Of a DNA stretch of 33,827 bases, positions 16,493 through 24,269 are shown in pieces. The notes beneath the pieces are model-generated. The model did no database searches. It was not told where the DNA came from and worked only from the letters and a program-made list of their open reading frames with translations. The stretch covers positions 1-33,827 of the forward strand of contig CAYUJW010000006.1 of NCBI GenBank assembly GCA_964445135.1, given 5' to 3'. A program made the translations under genes and the position numbers. Source of the stretch: JACOTV01 sp964445135. Its GTDB lineage: Bacteria > Patescibacteriota > Microgenomatia > UBA1406 > GWC2-37-13. How positions within the stretch are numbered: the stretch's first letter is position 1; the number at the start of each line of letters is the position of its first letter.

Positions 16493-16551
16493 CACTCAGT
16501 CTCCATTAGAGTATCTTGCTTTCCAGCCAGCCTATCACTATTCATGGACTT

Positions 16552-16581
16552 ATGACTCGATTATTCGAATAATCGAGTCAT
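16552..16581. repeat. Perfect 30-base palindrome between convergent genes
   Basis: ATGACTCGATTATTC is followed immediately by its exact reverse complement. The palindrome lies 60 bases after the mvaD homologue stop and 80 bases after the isomerase stop on the other strand. No T-run follows on either strand at the expected distance. It could be a bidirectional RNA hairpin that blocks read-through or protects 3' ends, or a protein-binding site. Confidence 0.8.
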
Positions 16582-16660
16582 GTGTCAGATAAGAAAAAAA
16601 TTTATACGTGAAAAGATAATATAGGAGGAGGGGAAGAGGAGCAATGAGCGCGCGCACTCT

Positions 16661-17203
16661 TTATAGTAGTCCAGAGGTGACGAATGCGCGAACCCAGGCG
16701 GCAAGCGCCGGAGATAGTGGGTTTGCATCGCTTTTTAGCTCTTTAATCGACTGAAGAGTAAATCCATACGCCACATCTGGTGAGAAATCAGGAAGCGTGT
16801 CGATTGTCGCCAAGTATAAATAGCAATATTCATGTTCAATATATGCAGAGTGAGGGTCATGAGCCTGATAGGTGGTGGCTCCTGGACTATGTAACCCCTT
16901 CACTTGTTCAAAATCGATATTCCACTCACGCTCCAAGGTTTTATAGATTGCATCTTCATTGGTTTGAATAGTACCGTCTTCATATACCTGAGGGTGAGAT
17001 GAGGCTGTCAGGTCAAACCATTTATCAAAAACAGGGTGTTTGCGATGCTGGCAGATGAGTCGATCGTTGTATAGCAGTCCAACCGTAAATGCACGATGGA
17101 GTATGCCTTTTTCATGAGCTTCCCATCGTTCGATCGCGCCCTGAAACACGTCTTGCTCATCAACGTGTGCGATCTGAATTTTAGATTCGTAGTAGCCAGA
17201 CAT
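16661..17203 (-). CDS. idi: Isopentenyl-diphosphate isomerase type I homologue (Nudix), catalytic Cys replaced
   Basis: 180 residues, the length of E. coli Idi (182). The family interconverts IPP and DMAPP. HEKGILHRAF holds His30 and His36, SSHPQV holds His70, and IEHEYC holds Glu123 and Glu125, matching the metal ligands of E. coli Idi (His25, His32, His69, Glu114, Glu116). The active-site Cys67 of E. coli (in VCGHP) corresponds to Ser68 here, and the Trp161 position is Phe. It may therefore be weakly active, use another mechanism, or be a Nudix hydrolase of related fold. It is convergent to the mevalonate cluster and has its own leaderless promoter. Confidence 0.85.
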   Translation of the reverse strand: MSGYYESKIQIAHVDEQDVFQGAIERWEAHEKGILHRAFTVGLLYNDRLICQHRKHPVFDKWFDLTASSHPQVYEDGTIQTNEDAIYKTLEREWNIDFEQVKGLHSPGATTYQAHDPHSAYIEHEYCYLYLATIDTLPDFSPDVAYGFTLQSIKELKSDANPLSPALAAWVRAFVTSGLL

Positions 17204-17209
17204 GAGGAC

Positions 17210-17215
17210 ATTGTA
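17210..17215 (-). promoter_or_regulatory. -10 box, leaderless promoter of the idi homologue
   Basis: The minus strand reads TACAAT, ending exactly six bases before the ATG at 17203, so the first transcribed base should be the A of the start codon. Confidence 0.55.
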
Positions 17216-17253
17216 TCACGTTGTGAAGAAAGCCGAAATCAGTCTGACTCTGC

Positions 17254-17652
17254 TCAATTGGGGAACTGAGGAACGCTTTCGCCGTTTATGACCGGGAGCT
17301 TAAAGCGGATGCCATTGTCCACTTCGATAATACGTCCACCAAGTACGTTTTGCATAAGTAGTGCAAAAACAGCAAATACCACAACGAGCACAAGCACTCC
17401 AAGCAGCGCGTCGCGGATCTTTCCTTGTGCAGTGCGCAATTTGTCCTTGTCGCCTCCTGCTGTAATCCAGTTAAGAGCGCCCCATAAGCCGTATGCTAAA
17501 GCGGCAAGCCCGGCCACCGCAATAACAAGCCCGATCCCAACTCCCAATAACTGTCCTAAGTCGGCAGATGGACTATCGCCAAAGGTGCCCACGGGACTCT
17601 CTATTTTTCCAAAAGGATCTGAGGCAAGGAGTGTGGTTACAAAAGTAAACAT
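17254..17652 (-). CDS. VirB2/TrbC-like small membrane protein, 132 aa
   Basis: An N-terminal hydrophobic or signal-like stretch is followed by two long hydrophobic helices (about residues 34-58 and 82-104) linked by a polar loop with ALNWITAGGDKDKLRTAQGKI. This two-helix pattern with Trp-Ile-Thr-Ala-Gly-Gly is the hallmark of small VirB2/TrbC-like pilin-type proteins that are abundant in CPR genomes. It forms a pair with the similar protein encoded five bases upstream and likely resides in the same membrane structure. The C-terminal 25 residues are polar and may be exposed. Confidence 0.7.
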   Translation of the reverse strand: MFTFVTTLLASDPFGKIESPVGTFGDSPSADLGQLLGVGIGLVIAVAGLAALAYGLWGALNWITAGGDKDKLRTAQGKIRDALLGVLVLVVVFAVFALLMQNVLGGRIIEVDNGIRFKLPVINGESVPQFPN

Positions 17653-17657
17653 ATGTT

Positions 17658-17984
17658 TTATCTAAAGAAATTATAAGCGTTAGAATCAGTGCCGGTCACG
17701 GTCATTACTATGCGAACGAGTAAAAATGCCACAACCACAAATAGCACGCCAAAAATCGCATACGTTATAGTGTTTCTTGCGTCTTCCCGTCTTTTAGGGT
17801 CGCCACCTGCCGTAATCCACAAAAATGCTCCGTAGAGCATATATGCAAAAGCCATCAAGCCCGCTGTCGCCGTCAAAATGGGAAGCAGAAGATTGGTGAG
17901 GGAAGAAATTTCCCCAACTTTTGCCGTTGGATTCACTGAGGGGTTGCTGAAATCCACTTGTGCAAGCATGCGCGATGCGTTCAT
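17658..17984 (-). CDS. VirB2/TrbC-like small membrane protein, 108 aa
   Basis: It is a paralogue of the downstream neighbour, with two hydrophobic helices (about 30-55 and 75-98) around a loop reading FLWITAGGDPKRREDARNTI. It is probably a pilin-like or secretion-related membrane subunit; which machine it belongs to cannot be told from this window, as no VirB4 or VirB6 genes are present. It is first in a two-gene operon with a leaderless promoter. Confidence 0.7.
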   Translation of the reverse strand: MNASRMLAQVDFSNPSVNPTAKVGEISSLTNLLLPILTATAGLMAFAYMLYGAFLWITAGGDPKRREDARNTITYAIFGVLFVVVAFLLVRIVMTVTGTDSNAYNFFR

Positions 17985-17990
17985 AAAAAT

Positions 17991-17996
17991 AGTATA
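17991..17996 (-). promoter_or_regulatory. -10 box, leaderless promoter of the VirB2-like pair
   Basis: TATACT on the minus strand ends six bases before the ATG at 17984, putting the transcription start on the A of the start codon. Confidence 0.55.
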
Positions 17997-18013
17997 GAGG
18001 ATAGATGGGGAAA

Positions 18014-18152
18014 ATGGTTGATGGTTGATGGTGAAGTGTGAAGTAAGAGTAAATAGTTAATAGTAAACATGGTAAATGGTAAGTAGTAAATCGTCAGTCA
18101 TTCCCACCATCTTCTTTGTCATTCCCGCAACCCCGTAACCCGTAACCCGTAA
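18014..18152. repeat. Heptamer arrays before uppS
   Basis: Three successive arrays with a 7-base period: ATGGTTG twice plus a partial (18014-18033); GTGAAGT twice then degenerate AGTAAAT-type units ending with GTAAATG, GTAAGTA, GTAAATC (18031-18092); and CCCGTAA three times perfectly (18132-18152). The unit changes from array to array but the period does not. Apart from these arrays and the flanking promoters, the 228-base spacer holds nothing I can identify. Confidence 0.75.
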
Positions 18153-18173
18153 CCGTTTGTCAAGTCTGTGCGT

Positions 18174-18202
18174 TTGAATCTTAGAGCACAAAAAACTATA
18201 AT
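18174..18202 (+). promoter_or_regulatory. uppS promoter
   Basis: TTGAAT (18174-18179), a 17-base spacer and TATAAT (18197-18202). The predicted start near 18209 leaves a leader of only about four bases before the ATG at 18213. Confidence 0.75.
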
Positions 18203-18212
18203 CACATGATAT

Positions 18213-18902
18213 ATGTCCCACCCATCGATTCGTCACATAGCAATTATCCCCGACGGCAATCGCAGATGGGCACGGGCCAATGGAATGACTACCTATGAGG
18301 GACATCAAAAAGGGTTTGAGGTCATTTCCGATTTGGGCAAACATATTCGCGCACTTGGCATTCCGGTGTTTACGGTGTGGGCGTTCTCGACTGAAAATTG
18401 GAAGCGTGAAAAAGGAGAAGTCACGTATCTTATGCAGATTTTTGAACGATGGTTTGAGTCAAATCTGAAAACTGCGCGCAAAGAATCGATTCGCATTATA
18501 CATATTGGTCGTCGTGATCGTATCCCCGCTTCACTTCGCAAAACTATTGAAAAATGCGAAAGTGAGACTCGTGACTTTACAGCACACACGCTTATTGTGG
18601 CACTCGATTATGGTGGGCAAGATGAGATTGTGCGCGCTACTCAACATGCAATGAGCACATCATCTGTCATTCAGACTCCAGACGATATGGCTGCGCATCT
18701 TGATACCCGCAGTCTGCTCTATCCAAACCCAGATTTAGTCATTCGAACAAGCGGGGAAACGCGCACATCAGGCTTTATGTTGTGGCAAACTGCCTATTCT
18801 GAGTGGATTTTTTTAAACAAGCACTTACCAGACATGAATCGTGACGATTTAGATGAGTGTGTTGCAGAATATGAACAACGCCAACGACGATTTGGCAAGT
18901 AG
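18213..18902 (+). CDS. uppS: Undecaprenyl diphosphate synthase (cis-prenyltransferase)
   Basis: 229 residues. It adds isopentenyl units to a short prenyl diphosphate to make the C55 lipid carrier for cell-wall and surface-glycan assembly. Diagnostic motifs are IIPDGNRRWA (Mg-binding Asp14), WAFSTENWKR and RTSGETRTSGFMLWQ, followed by the conserved Glu in AYSEWIF. In most relatives the fourth motif reads RTSGEQRLSNF; the changes here are modest. It consumes the product of the mevalonate cluster upstream. Its own strong promoter means it is transcribed separately. Confidence 0.95.
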   Translation: MSHPSIRHIAIIPDGNRRWARANGMTTYEGHQKGFEVISDLGKHIRALGIPVFTVWAFSTENWKREKGEVTYLMQIFERWFESNLKTARKESIRIIHIGRRDRIPASLRKTIEKCESETRDFTAHTLIVALDYGGQDEIVRATQHAMSTSSVIQTPDDMAAHLDTRSLLYPNPDLVIRTSGETRTSGFMLWQTAYSEWIFLNKHLPDMNRDDLDECVAEYEQRQRRFGK

Positions 18903-18957
18903 GGAAAATTGAACCGAAGTGTTTATGTAGAATAAATAATGTGTTGTTGTGCAATCC

Positions 18958-18988
18958 ATCAACCATAAACCAGCAACCATCAACCAAC
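18958..18988 (+). repeat. Heptamer array in the leader of the Fic gene
   Basis: ATCAACC, ATAAACC, AGCAACC, ATCAACC, AAC: four 7-base units ending two bases before the ATG at 18991. The unit is roughly the reverse complement of the ATGGTTG array at 18014, so uppS is flanked by inverted arrays. Confidence 0.75.
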
Positions 18989-18990
18989 AT

Positions 18991-20034
18991 ATGTTTAACC
19001 CACAATATCAAATCACCAACAAAATGCTCATGAGCATTTCAAAGATTGAGGCCGCTGAGGAGGTTATTCGGCAAGCACCACTGCTTCCTTTGTGGGAAAA
19101 ACAATTTAAAGATGATGCGGTGGTTCGTGCGGTATATCATGGAACGCATATTGAGGGAAATCGTCTTGGCATGGAAGAGGCGAAAGATGTGTTGATGGGG
19201 CGCGACATTATTGCCAGGCCACGCGATATTCAGGAGATCATTAACTATCGTCGAGTTATGGAATATATTGACGATGAGGCAACTCGTGGTATGGAGCGAA
19301 TTACTGAGCAGGTGGTCATGAAATTGCATAGATTGGTCGTTGACAAAATCATGGAGCCTGAGCGTTCAGGGCAATATCGCAGTACTCAGGTTGTGATTAA
19401 AAACTCAGAAAACGGGGAGGTCACCTTTCGCCCTCCGCCACCCTTGGAAGTTCCCTATTTGATGCGAGAATTTCTCTATTGGATGAACAAAGATGATCTG
19501 GAGATTCATCCTATTTTGAAGGCGGGCATAGTGCATCATGAGTTTGTGCGCATTCATCCATTTGTAGATGGAAATGGGCGTGTCGGGCGCGCCTTGACGA
19601 CACTTGGCCTCTTTTTAGGGGGATATGATATTCGACGCTTTTTTTCACTTGAGGAGTTTTATGACCGAGATGCCGCAACATATTATGAGCATTTGCAAAA
19701 AGCCTCAGCTGGCGACTTGACCGCATGGCTTGAATATTTTTCCTGGGGTGCATCGATCGAATTTGATCGTGTCAAAGAGAAGGTGTTAAAAATCAGTCGC
19801 GATGCCAAGACCAAAGAGCGCATTGGTGGAAAACAAATTTTTCTCAATGAGCGACAAATCAAGATAATTGAATACATAAATGATGTAGGATATGTGCAGA
19901 ACAAAATGTTTGGTAGCTTGGCACCTGATGTCTCAGAAGACACGATGCTTCGCGACATCAAAGACCTCATTGCAGGTGGGCTTATTAAAAAAGTAGGAAG
20001 CACCAAATCCGCACGCTATGTGTTAACGAGCTAA
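18991..20034 (+). CDS. Fic-domain protein with C-terminal winged helix
   Basis: 347 residues from the ATG at 18991; an in-frame GTG at 18949 would translate the repeat array and is less likely. The Fic motif HPFVDGNGRVGR starts at His189 and is complete, so AMP transfer (or another nucleotide transfer) onto a target protein is expected. An N-terminal IEGN element (Glu55) resembles the inhibitory helix of class II Fic proteins, though the usual Ser/Thr four residues earlier is Gly51. The last ~70 residues look like a winged-helix DNA-binding domain (MLRDIKDLIAGGLIKKVG). No antitoxin gene is adjacent, in keeping with self-inhibition. Confidence 0.9.
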   Translation: MFNPQYQITNKMLMSISKIEAAEEVIRQAPLLPLWEKQFKDDAVVRAVYHGTHIEGNRLGMEEAKDVLMGRDIIARPRDIQEIINYRRVMEYIDDEATRGMERITEQVVMKLHRLVVDKIMEPERSGQYRSTQVVIKNSENGEVTFRPPPPLEVPYLMREFLYWMNKDDLEIHPILKAGIVHHEFVRIHPFVDGNGRVGRALTTLGLFLGGYDIRRFFSLEEFYDRDAATYYEHLQKASAGDLTAWLEYFSWGASIEFDRVKEKVLKISRDAKTKERIGGKQIFLNERQIKIIEYINDVGYVQNKMFGSLAPDVSEDTMLRDIKDLIAGGLIKKVGSTKSARYVLTS

Positions 20035-20040
20035 TCGTAA

Positions 20041-20121
20041 AAATGGTAAATGGTAAATAGTAAATAGTGTGTAAGTTGCGATCGCTACAACCATTTGCAA
20101 CTTTACTAATAGCCATTTACT
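20041..20121. repeat. Heptamer array with inverted partner between fic and the ligase gene
   Basis: AAATGGT twice and AAATAGT twice (20041-20068), then a hairpin AAGTTGC (20073-20079) / GCAACTT (20097-20103), then a roughly inverted copy containing AGCCATTTACT (20111-20121). The whole spacer of 112 bases is repeat-derived. Confidence 0.75.
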
Positions 20122-20146
20122 TTAAACTATCCTAAACTCAAAAATT

Positions 20147-21946
20147 ATGCTTTTCTCCCGCCTCGCACACTACTTTGATCTGATTGAGCACGAACCCTCA
20201 CGACTTGGGATGACGCGTCATTTGTCTGAATTGTTTAAGGAACTATCAACTGATAATGAGGAGTTTTGTAAAACAATGTATCTGCTTCAAGGAAGAGTTG
20301 CTCCGCAGTATGTCGCGTTGGAATTTGGTATGGCGACCAAGCTGGTGGCGCGAGCTGCCGCATCATCTATGAATATGGACTTGCGTGATTTTCAACATGA
20401 ACTTGATACTCGCGGAGACATTGGAAAAACAGTCGAACACTTTAAGTCACAATTTGTCTCATTTGAACAAGAAGACTTGGAGGTTGTTGCGGTGTTTGAT
20501 CGCTTGCATCGATTGGCGACTGAGTCAGGGGACGGCTCTGTGGAGCGCAAGGCGAGCTTGCTGTCACACTTAATATCTCAGCTAGATTCTTTATCATGTC
20601 GATACTTAGTGCGCATTCCGGCTGGCCAGATGCGGCTTGGATTTTCTGATATGACTGTCCTGGATGCATTTTCGTGGTTTTTAGGTGGGGACAAAATTCA
20701 TCGAGCGGCGATAGAAGCAGCGTATCATGTGCGTCCAGACTTAGGCTATATTGGGCAGGTGATTAAAGAAAAAGGAGTGAAGGGGATGGAAGCGGTTCAC
20801 CCGGTTGTTGGGACTCCAATACTTATGATGAGAGCCGAGCGTTTGTCCAGTGGAGTTGAGATTATTGATAAGATCGGAACCTGTAGTGTTGAGCCAAAAT
20901 ATGATGGATTTCGTGTGCAAGTTCATGTGAAAAAAGCAGCTGAAAAAGGTGCAGATTGCACGGTTCAATTGTTCTCTCGTAATCTTGAAGATATGACGCC
21001 CATGTATCCGGATATTGTCGAGGGAGTGCGCGATCAAATTACGGCACATGAAGCAATTTTTGAAGGCGAAGCAATTGGCTACGATCCAAAGACGAATGTG
21101 CTTTTGCCATTTCAAGAGACAGTGCAGCGAAAGCGAAAGTACGACATAGAAGAAAAAGCCGCCGCAATTCCCCTTCGTTTGTTTGTGTTTGATGCGCTGT
21201 ATGTAGATGGAAAAAGCTACATCAATGAGCCATTTACGACAAGAAGAGCTGCGGTGAATACGCTTTTTAAGGGGACAAGTGACAAGACAATACAGGTAGC
21301 AAAAGATGAGACCACATCAGACCCGGCCCGCGTAGAGGAGATATTTGATCGTGCCTTAGCAGATGGGTTGGAGGGAATATTGGTTAAGAAACTTGATGGT
21401 ATTTATCAAGCGGGGGCCCGCGGATGGAATTGGATCAAGCTCAAGCGCAGCTATTCCTCAAAGGTAGATGACACGATTGACTGTGTCGTGATGGGATATG
21501 ATTATGGACAAGGCAAGAGAACAGGGTTTGGAATCGGCGCATTCTTGGCCGGGGTATATGACGATGCACAAGACCAGTTTGTAACGGTCTCCAAGATCGG
21601 AACGGGTCTTACGGATGATGAGTGGCGCGAGTTGAAAGAGCGCTGCGACAAACTCGTGTCGGATCAAAAGCCAGCTCTATACGATGTTGATAGCCAGATG
21701 GAATGTCCGGTGTGGGTCAACCCAGGGATTGTGGTTGAGATCAAGGCAGATGAAATTACCAGATCAACTATGCATACTGCCGGACGAACGCTCAAAGCTT
21801 CAAAATCTGGAAATTCAAGCAATGTTGATGAATCAGGATATGCGCTTCGCTTCCCTCGTTTAGTGCGATTTCGTGACGATCGTAAGGCGACAGATGCAAC
21901 TTCACTTAACGAGGTAATAGCGCTTTATACAGCTCAAAAAACTTAA
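20147..21946 (+). CDS. lig: ATP-dependent DNA ligase, archaeal type
   Basis: 599 residues with the layout of archaeal/eukaryotic replicative ligases: an N-terminal DNA-binding domain (to about 220), an adenylation domain with nucleophile Lys251 in SVEPKYDGFRVQ, and a C-terminal OB domain with GFGIGAFLAGVYDD and VEIKADEI. Further nucleotidyltransferase motifs are FEGEAIGY and EGILVKKLDG. It seals nicks using ATP. Ordinary bacteria rely on NAD-dependent LigA; whether LigA also exists cannot be seen here. The full DNA-binding domain suggests a replication or repair role rather than the short NHEJ-type LigD. The 3' end overlaps the opposing glycosyltransferase gene by 41 bases. Confidence 0.94.
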   Translation: MLFSRLAHYFDLIEHEPSRLGMTRHLSELFKELSTDNEEFCKTMYLLQGRVAPQYVALEFGMATKLVARAAASSMNMDLRDFQHELDTRGDIGKTVEHFKSQFVSFEQEDLEVVAVFDRLHRLATESGDGSVERKASLLSHLISQLDSLSCRYLVRIPAGQMRLGFSDMTVLDAFSWFLGGDKIHRAAIEAAYHVRPDLGYIGQVIKEKGVKGMEAVHPVVGTPILMMRAERLSSGVEIIDKIGTCSVEPKYDGFRVQVHVKKAAEKGADCTVQLFSRNLEDMTPMYPDIVEGVRDQITAHEAIFEGEAIGYDPKTNVLLPFQETVQRKRKYDIEEKAAAIPLRLFVFDALYVDGKSYINEPFTTRRAAVNTLFKGTSDKTIQVAKDETTSDPARVEEIFDRALADGLEGILVKKLDGIYQAGARGWNWIKLKRSYSSKVDDTIDCVVMGYDYGQGKRTGFGIGAFLAGVYDDAQDQFVTVSKIGTGLTDDEWRELKERCDKLVSDQKPALYDVDSQMECPVWVNPGIVVEIKADEITRSTMHTAGRTLKASKSGNSSNVDESGYALRFPRLVRFRDDRKATDATSLNEVIALYTAQKT

Positions 21947-22631
21947 ATTTGATCGAAGGATCATGAATCTTTAGGGTATATTCAAGCCGCCTGGGATAGT
22001 CAATCATGATTTCATATGGATGGCGAATGAGTCGGCGGGCCGAGGCAATCATCATGAGATCTGGTTGAATGTGTACTTCAAATCCCGCCTCATGCAAGTG
22101 AAATCCAAGATCTCCGTCTTCGTGGATACGCTGGTCATTTGCGCATGTTGTATGTGCAATTGTATTCCATACATGTGTGCGAAGCGCATGGTTTGGTCCG
22201 TAGGTCAGGGCGTACCCAATTGAGTTTTTGACAACCCGCATACAACGAATCATTACGGGCGTCACGGCAAATGGATAGTCGTAAAATTCAGTTGGCCCAG
22301 TCACAACATTCACAGATGTATCGGTAAATTGTTTTTCAATTTGAGATATCCAGTCCGCCGGTGGTCGACAGTCAGCGTCACATCTGGCAATAATTGTGCC
22401 ACGAGCCGCATTATATCCTGCATTTCTTGCATGTGCCATGCCCTGCTTGGGTTCATGGATGAGTCGAACATGGGGAAATTGGCGGCGTACAATCTCGCAA
22501 GTTTTATCACTCGAATTATTATCAACAACGATAATTTCAAACGGCGCCTTTGTTTGCTTGGACAATGAGCTGAGACAGGCAGATATAAACTGTTGTTCGT
22601 TGTATGCGGGGATAACGACAGAAATATTCAT
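21906..22631 (-). CDS. Family 2 glycosyltransferase
   Basis: About 241 residues from MNISVVIPAYNEQ; an upstream in-frame ATG at 22658 would add nine residues. The GT-A fold is shown by VVIPAYNEQ, VVDNNSSDKT, ARNAGYNAARG and the metal-binding CDADCRPP. It transfers a sugar from a nucleotide or lipid-linked donor to an unknown acceptor at the membrane face. It is a clear paralogue of the gene directly upstream (same motifs in the same spacing). The last 41 bases overlap the end of the DNA ligase gene on the other strand. Confidence 0.9.
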   Translation of the reverse strand: MNISVVIPAYNEQQFISACLSSLSKQTKAPFEIIVVDNNSSDKTCEIVRRQFPHVRLIHEPKQGMAHARNAGYNAARGTIIARCDADCRPPADWISQIEKQFTDTSVNVVTGPTEFYDYPFAVTPVMIRCMRVVKNSIGYALTYGPNHALRTHVWNTIAHTTCANDQRIHEDGDLGFHLHEAGFEVHIQPDLMMIASARRLIRHPYEIMIDYPRRLEYTLKIHDPSIKFKFFELYKALLPR

Positions 22632-22664
22632 AATGGATGTTGTTGGGAAGGTGGGCAAAAAATC

Positions 22665-23390
22665 CTATTCTTCAAAAAGGCTTTGGCGCAGACGATTGTT
22701 GATGCTGCTTCGCACTGAATAATGCTTGCGGATCGTTTTGGTGGCACGCACCGGGTACTCAACAAAAAATGCGAGCGGATCTTTCATGATTCGGCGCCCT
22801 GAAGTATACATCAAGAGCTTCGGGTCATATTTGATCTTTCCGCCCATTTTATGAATGTGAATTGTCAGATCGTAATCTTCATGTACCTCATGATCATCCA
22901 AGCATATATTTGTGCGAACTTTATTCCACATAAGCTTGGTAAGTGCTGCATTTGGTCCGTGAAGGAGGGGATACTCGAGAATCCTCTTCATCATGCTTAC
23001 GTATGAGTCAAAAATTGGGGAGACATTCTTGTTGGACAAGTCATAATAACGCAACGGGCCAGTCAAGGCATCAATTGGCTCTTTCGTAAATAGTTGTTCG
23101 ATGCGGCGTACCCAGCCTCGGGGTGGTTGGGAGTCCGCGTCAGTGCGGACGATAACGTCACCCGTTGCTGCTGTGTAGCCTGCGTTGCGCGCTGGTGTAA
23201 TTCCTTGCTTTTTTTCATGAATGAGCTTTACTTGTGGATATTTCTGAACAATTTGAACCGTGTTATCTGTAGAGTTGTTATCGACAATAATGATCTCATC
23301 TGGCAATCGTGTTTGATTCAGAAGACTTTTTATACACGCCTCAATATAGTCTTGCTCATTATGCACCGGTATTACTACAGAGATTTTCAT
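22665..23390 (-). CDS. Family 2 glycosyltransferase, tandem paralogue
   Basis: 241 residues: VVIPVHNEQDYI, VDNNSTDNT, ARNAGYTAATG and RTDADSQPPRGW align along the whole length with the neighbour at 21906, indicating a tandem duplication followed by divergence. The C-terminal part ends in a basic segment (RATKTIRKHYSVRS) likely to lie against the membrane. The start overlaps the stop of the alpha/beta hydrolase by four bases. Probable substrate: a surface glycan or glycolipid. Confidence 0.9.
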   Translation of the reverse strand: MKISVVIPVHNEQDYIEACIKSLLNQTRLPDEIIIVDNNSTDNTVQIVQKYPQVKLIHEKKQGITPARNAGYTAATGDVIVRTDADSQPPRGWVRRIEQLFTKEPIDALTGPLRYYDLSNKNVSPIFDSYVSMMKRILEYPLLHGPNAALTKLMWNKVRTNICLDDHEVHEDYDLTIHIHKMGGKIKYDPKLLMYTSGRRIMKDPLAFFVEYPVRATKTIRKHYSVRSSINNRLRQSLFEE

Positions 23391-24247
23391 AGATGTAAAA
23401 AAGAACGGATGGCTCCCGCTATTTCTTTTGGATTGTTAAAAATTGCCATGTGTCCACCATTTTTAATAAGTAGTAGTGTAGCACATTGGAAGTTCTGGAC
23501 AAATGAGGATGTCGTTTTTTTGGAATAATATACGTCGTGCTCTCCGGCAATAATGAGTACCGGTTGAGTAATCTTGCCCGCCACTTCTTCAAAGGGGATT
23601 TTTTGAATAAATTTACCGATTTGAAAGTAATATTTGGCCCCAACAGACTTTATGTCAAAAAATAATCGAATCACATCAATATCACGCACATATCGCTTTT
23701 TTTCCAAGAGCAGATCTTTTTGCTCATACCACGAAGCTGGCCAATACGACTCGGTAAGTCGTATAAGCCACGGCATGGGCGCAATTCTAAAGAGGTTCAA
23801 AAAAGCAGGAATTTTGCTTCCCGCGTTGATAAGAACCATATGTGTGTAGTAATTTGGCTGAGATTGTATTAAAAGTTGGGCAATCATCCCCCCCAAACAA
23901 TGACCAACAATCACGGTTTCGGTCGGTCGCTTTGGCACGACTGTCTCAATCACCGTATGGATATGTGTCAGAAATTCCGACTGCACTATGGGGTTTTGTG
24001 GATTGGCTGATCGAGCTGAGGCGCCATGGTTTGGCAAATCGAGAAATAGGTGTGCTGATGAAGTGTCAAATTGGAATATCTCCTGCAATACGTATTTCCA
24101 TGAAGCCATAGTTCCACCATTCCCATGAAGGTAGATAAAGATGCGCCGATACGAGGCAGGCGCAATAAGCGTTGTGGCAAGGCCATCAACCACTGACTCC
24201 GTCACGTCATATCCGTCAGGAATAATAAAAAATTGATGCGACTTCAT
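23387..24247 (-). CDS. Alpha/beta hydrolase with Cys in the nucleophile elbow
   Basis: 286 residues. YLHGNGG (about 39-45) is the oxyanion-hole region, and IVGHCLGGM is the nucleophile elbow with Cys117 where most relatives have Ser. The acid is Asp in AGEHDVYYS and the base is His in NGGHMAIF. A Cys-Asp-His triad is known from dienelactone hydrolases but is unusual in this GHxLGG context. The substrate cannot be told. It lies between an MFS transporter (22 bases upstream) and a glycosyltransferase (ATGA overlap), so it belongs to this minus-strand operon. Confidence 0.88.
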   Translation of the reverse strand: MKSHQFFIIPDGYDVTESVVDGLATTLIAPASYRRIFIYLHGNGGTMASWKYVLQEIFQFDTSSAHLFLDLPNHGASARSANPQNPIVQSEFLTHIHTVIETVVPKRPTETVIVGHCLGGMIAQLLIQSQPNYYTHMVLINAGSKIPAFLNLFRIAPMPWLIRLTESYWPASWYEQKDLLLEKKRYVRDIDVIRLFFDIKSVGAKYYFQIGKFIQKIPFEEVAGKITQPVLIIAGEHDVYYSKKTTSSFVQNFQCATLLLIKNGGHMAIFNNPKEIAGAIRSFLHL

Positions 24248-24269
24248 AATGAGTGGGCGTATGCGGTTT

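Noticed and set aside
16644..16754. A 36-codon plus-strand ORF preceded by a strong purine-rich AGGAGGAGGGG stretch
   Set aside because: Most of it is antisense to the end of the idi homologue, whose frame is well supported. The encoded peptide resembles nothing, and Shine-Dalgarno use is otherwise rare here. The purine run more likely belongs to the region after the idi stop, where GAGTGC/GCGCTC can form a small hairpin.
17985..18212. Insertion sequence remnant around uppS because of inverted repeats
   Set aside because: No transposase fragment, no target duplication, and the repeats are short-period arrays rather than terminal inverted repeats.
18949..18990. GTG start for the Fic protein
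   Set aside because: The added residues are only the translated heptamer array; the ATG at 18991 directly follows the array as in other array-led genes.
18991..20034. Fic toxin with separate antitoxin
   Set aside because: No small antitoxin gene lies adjacent; an internal IEGN element suggests self-inhibition.
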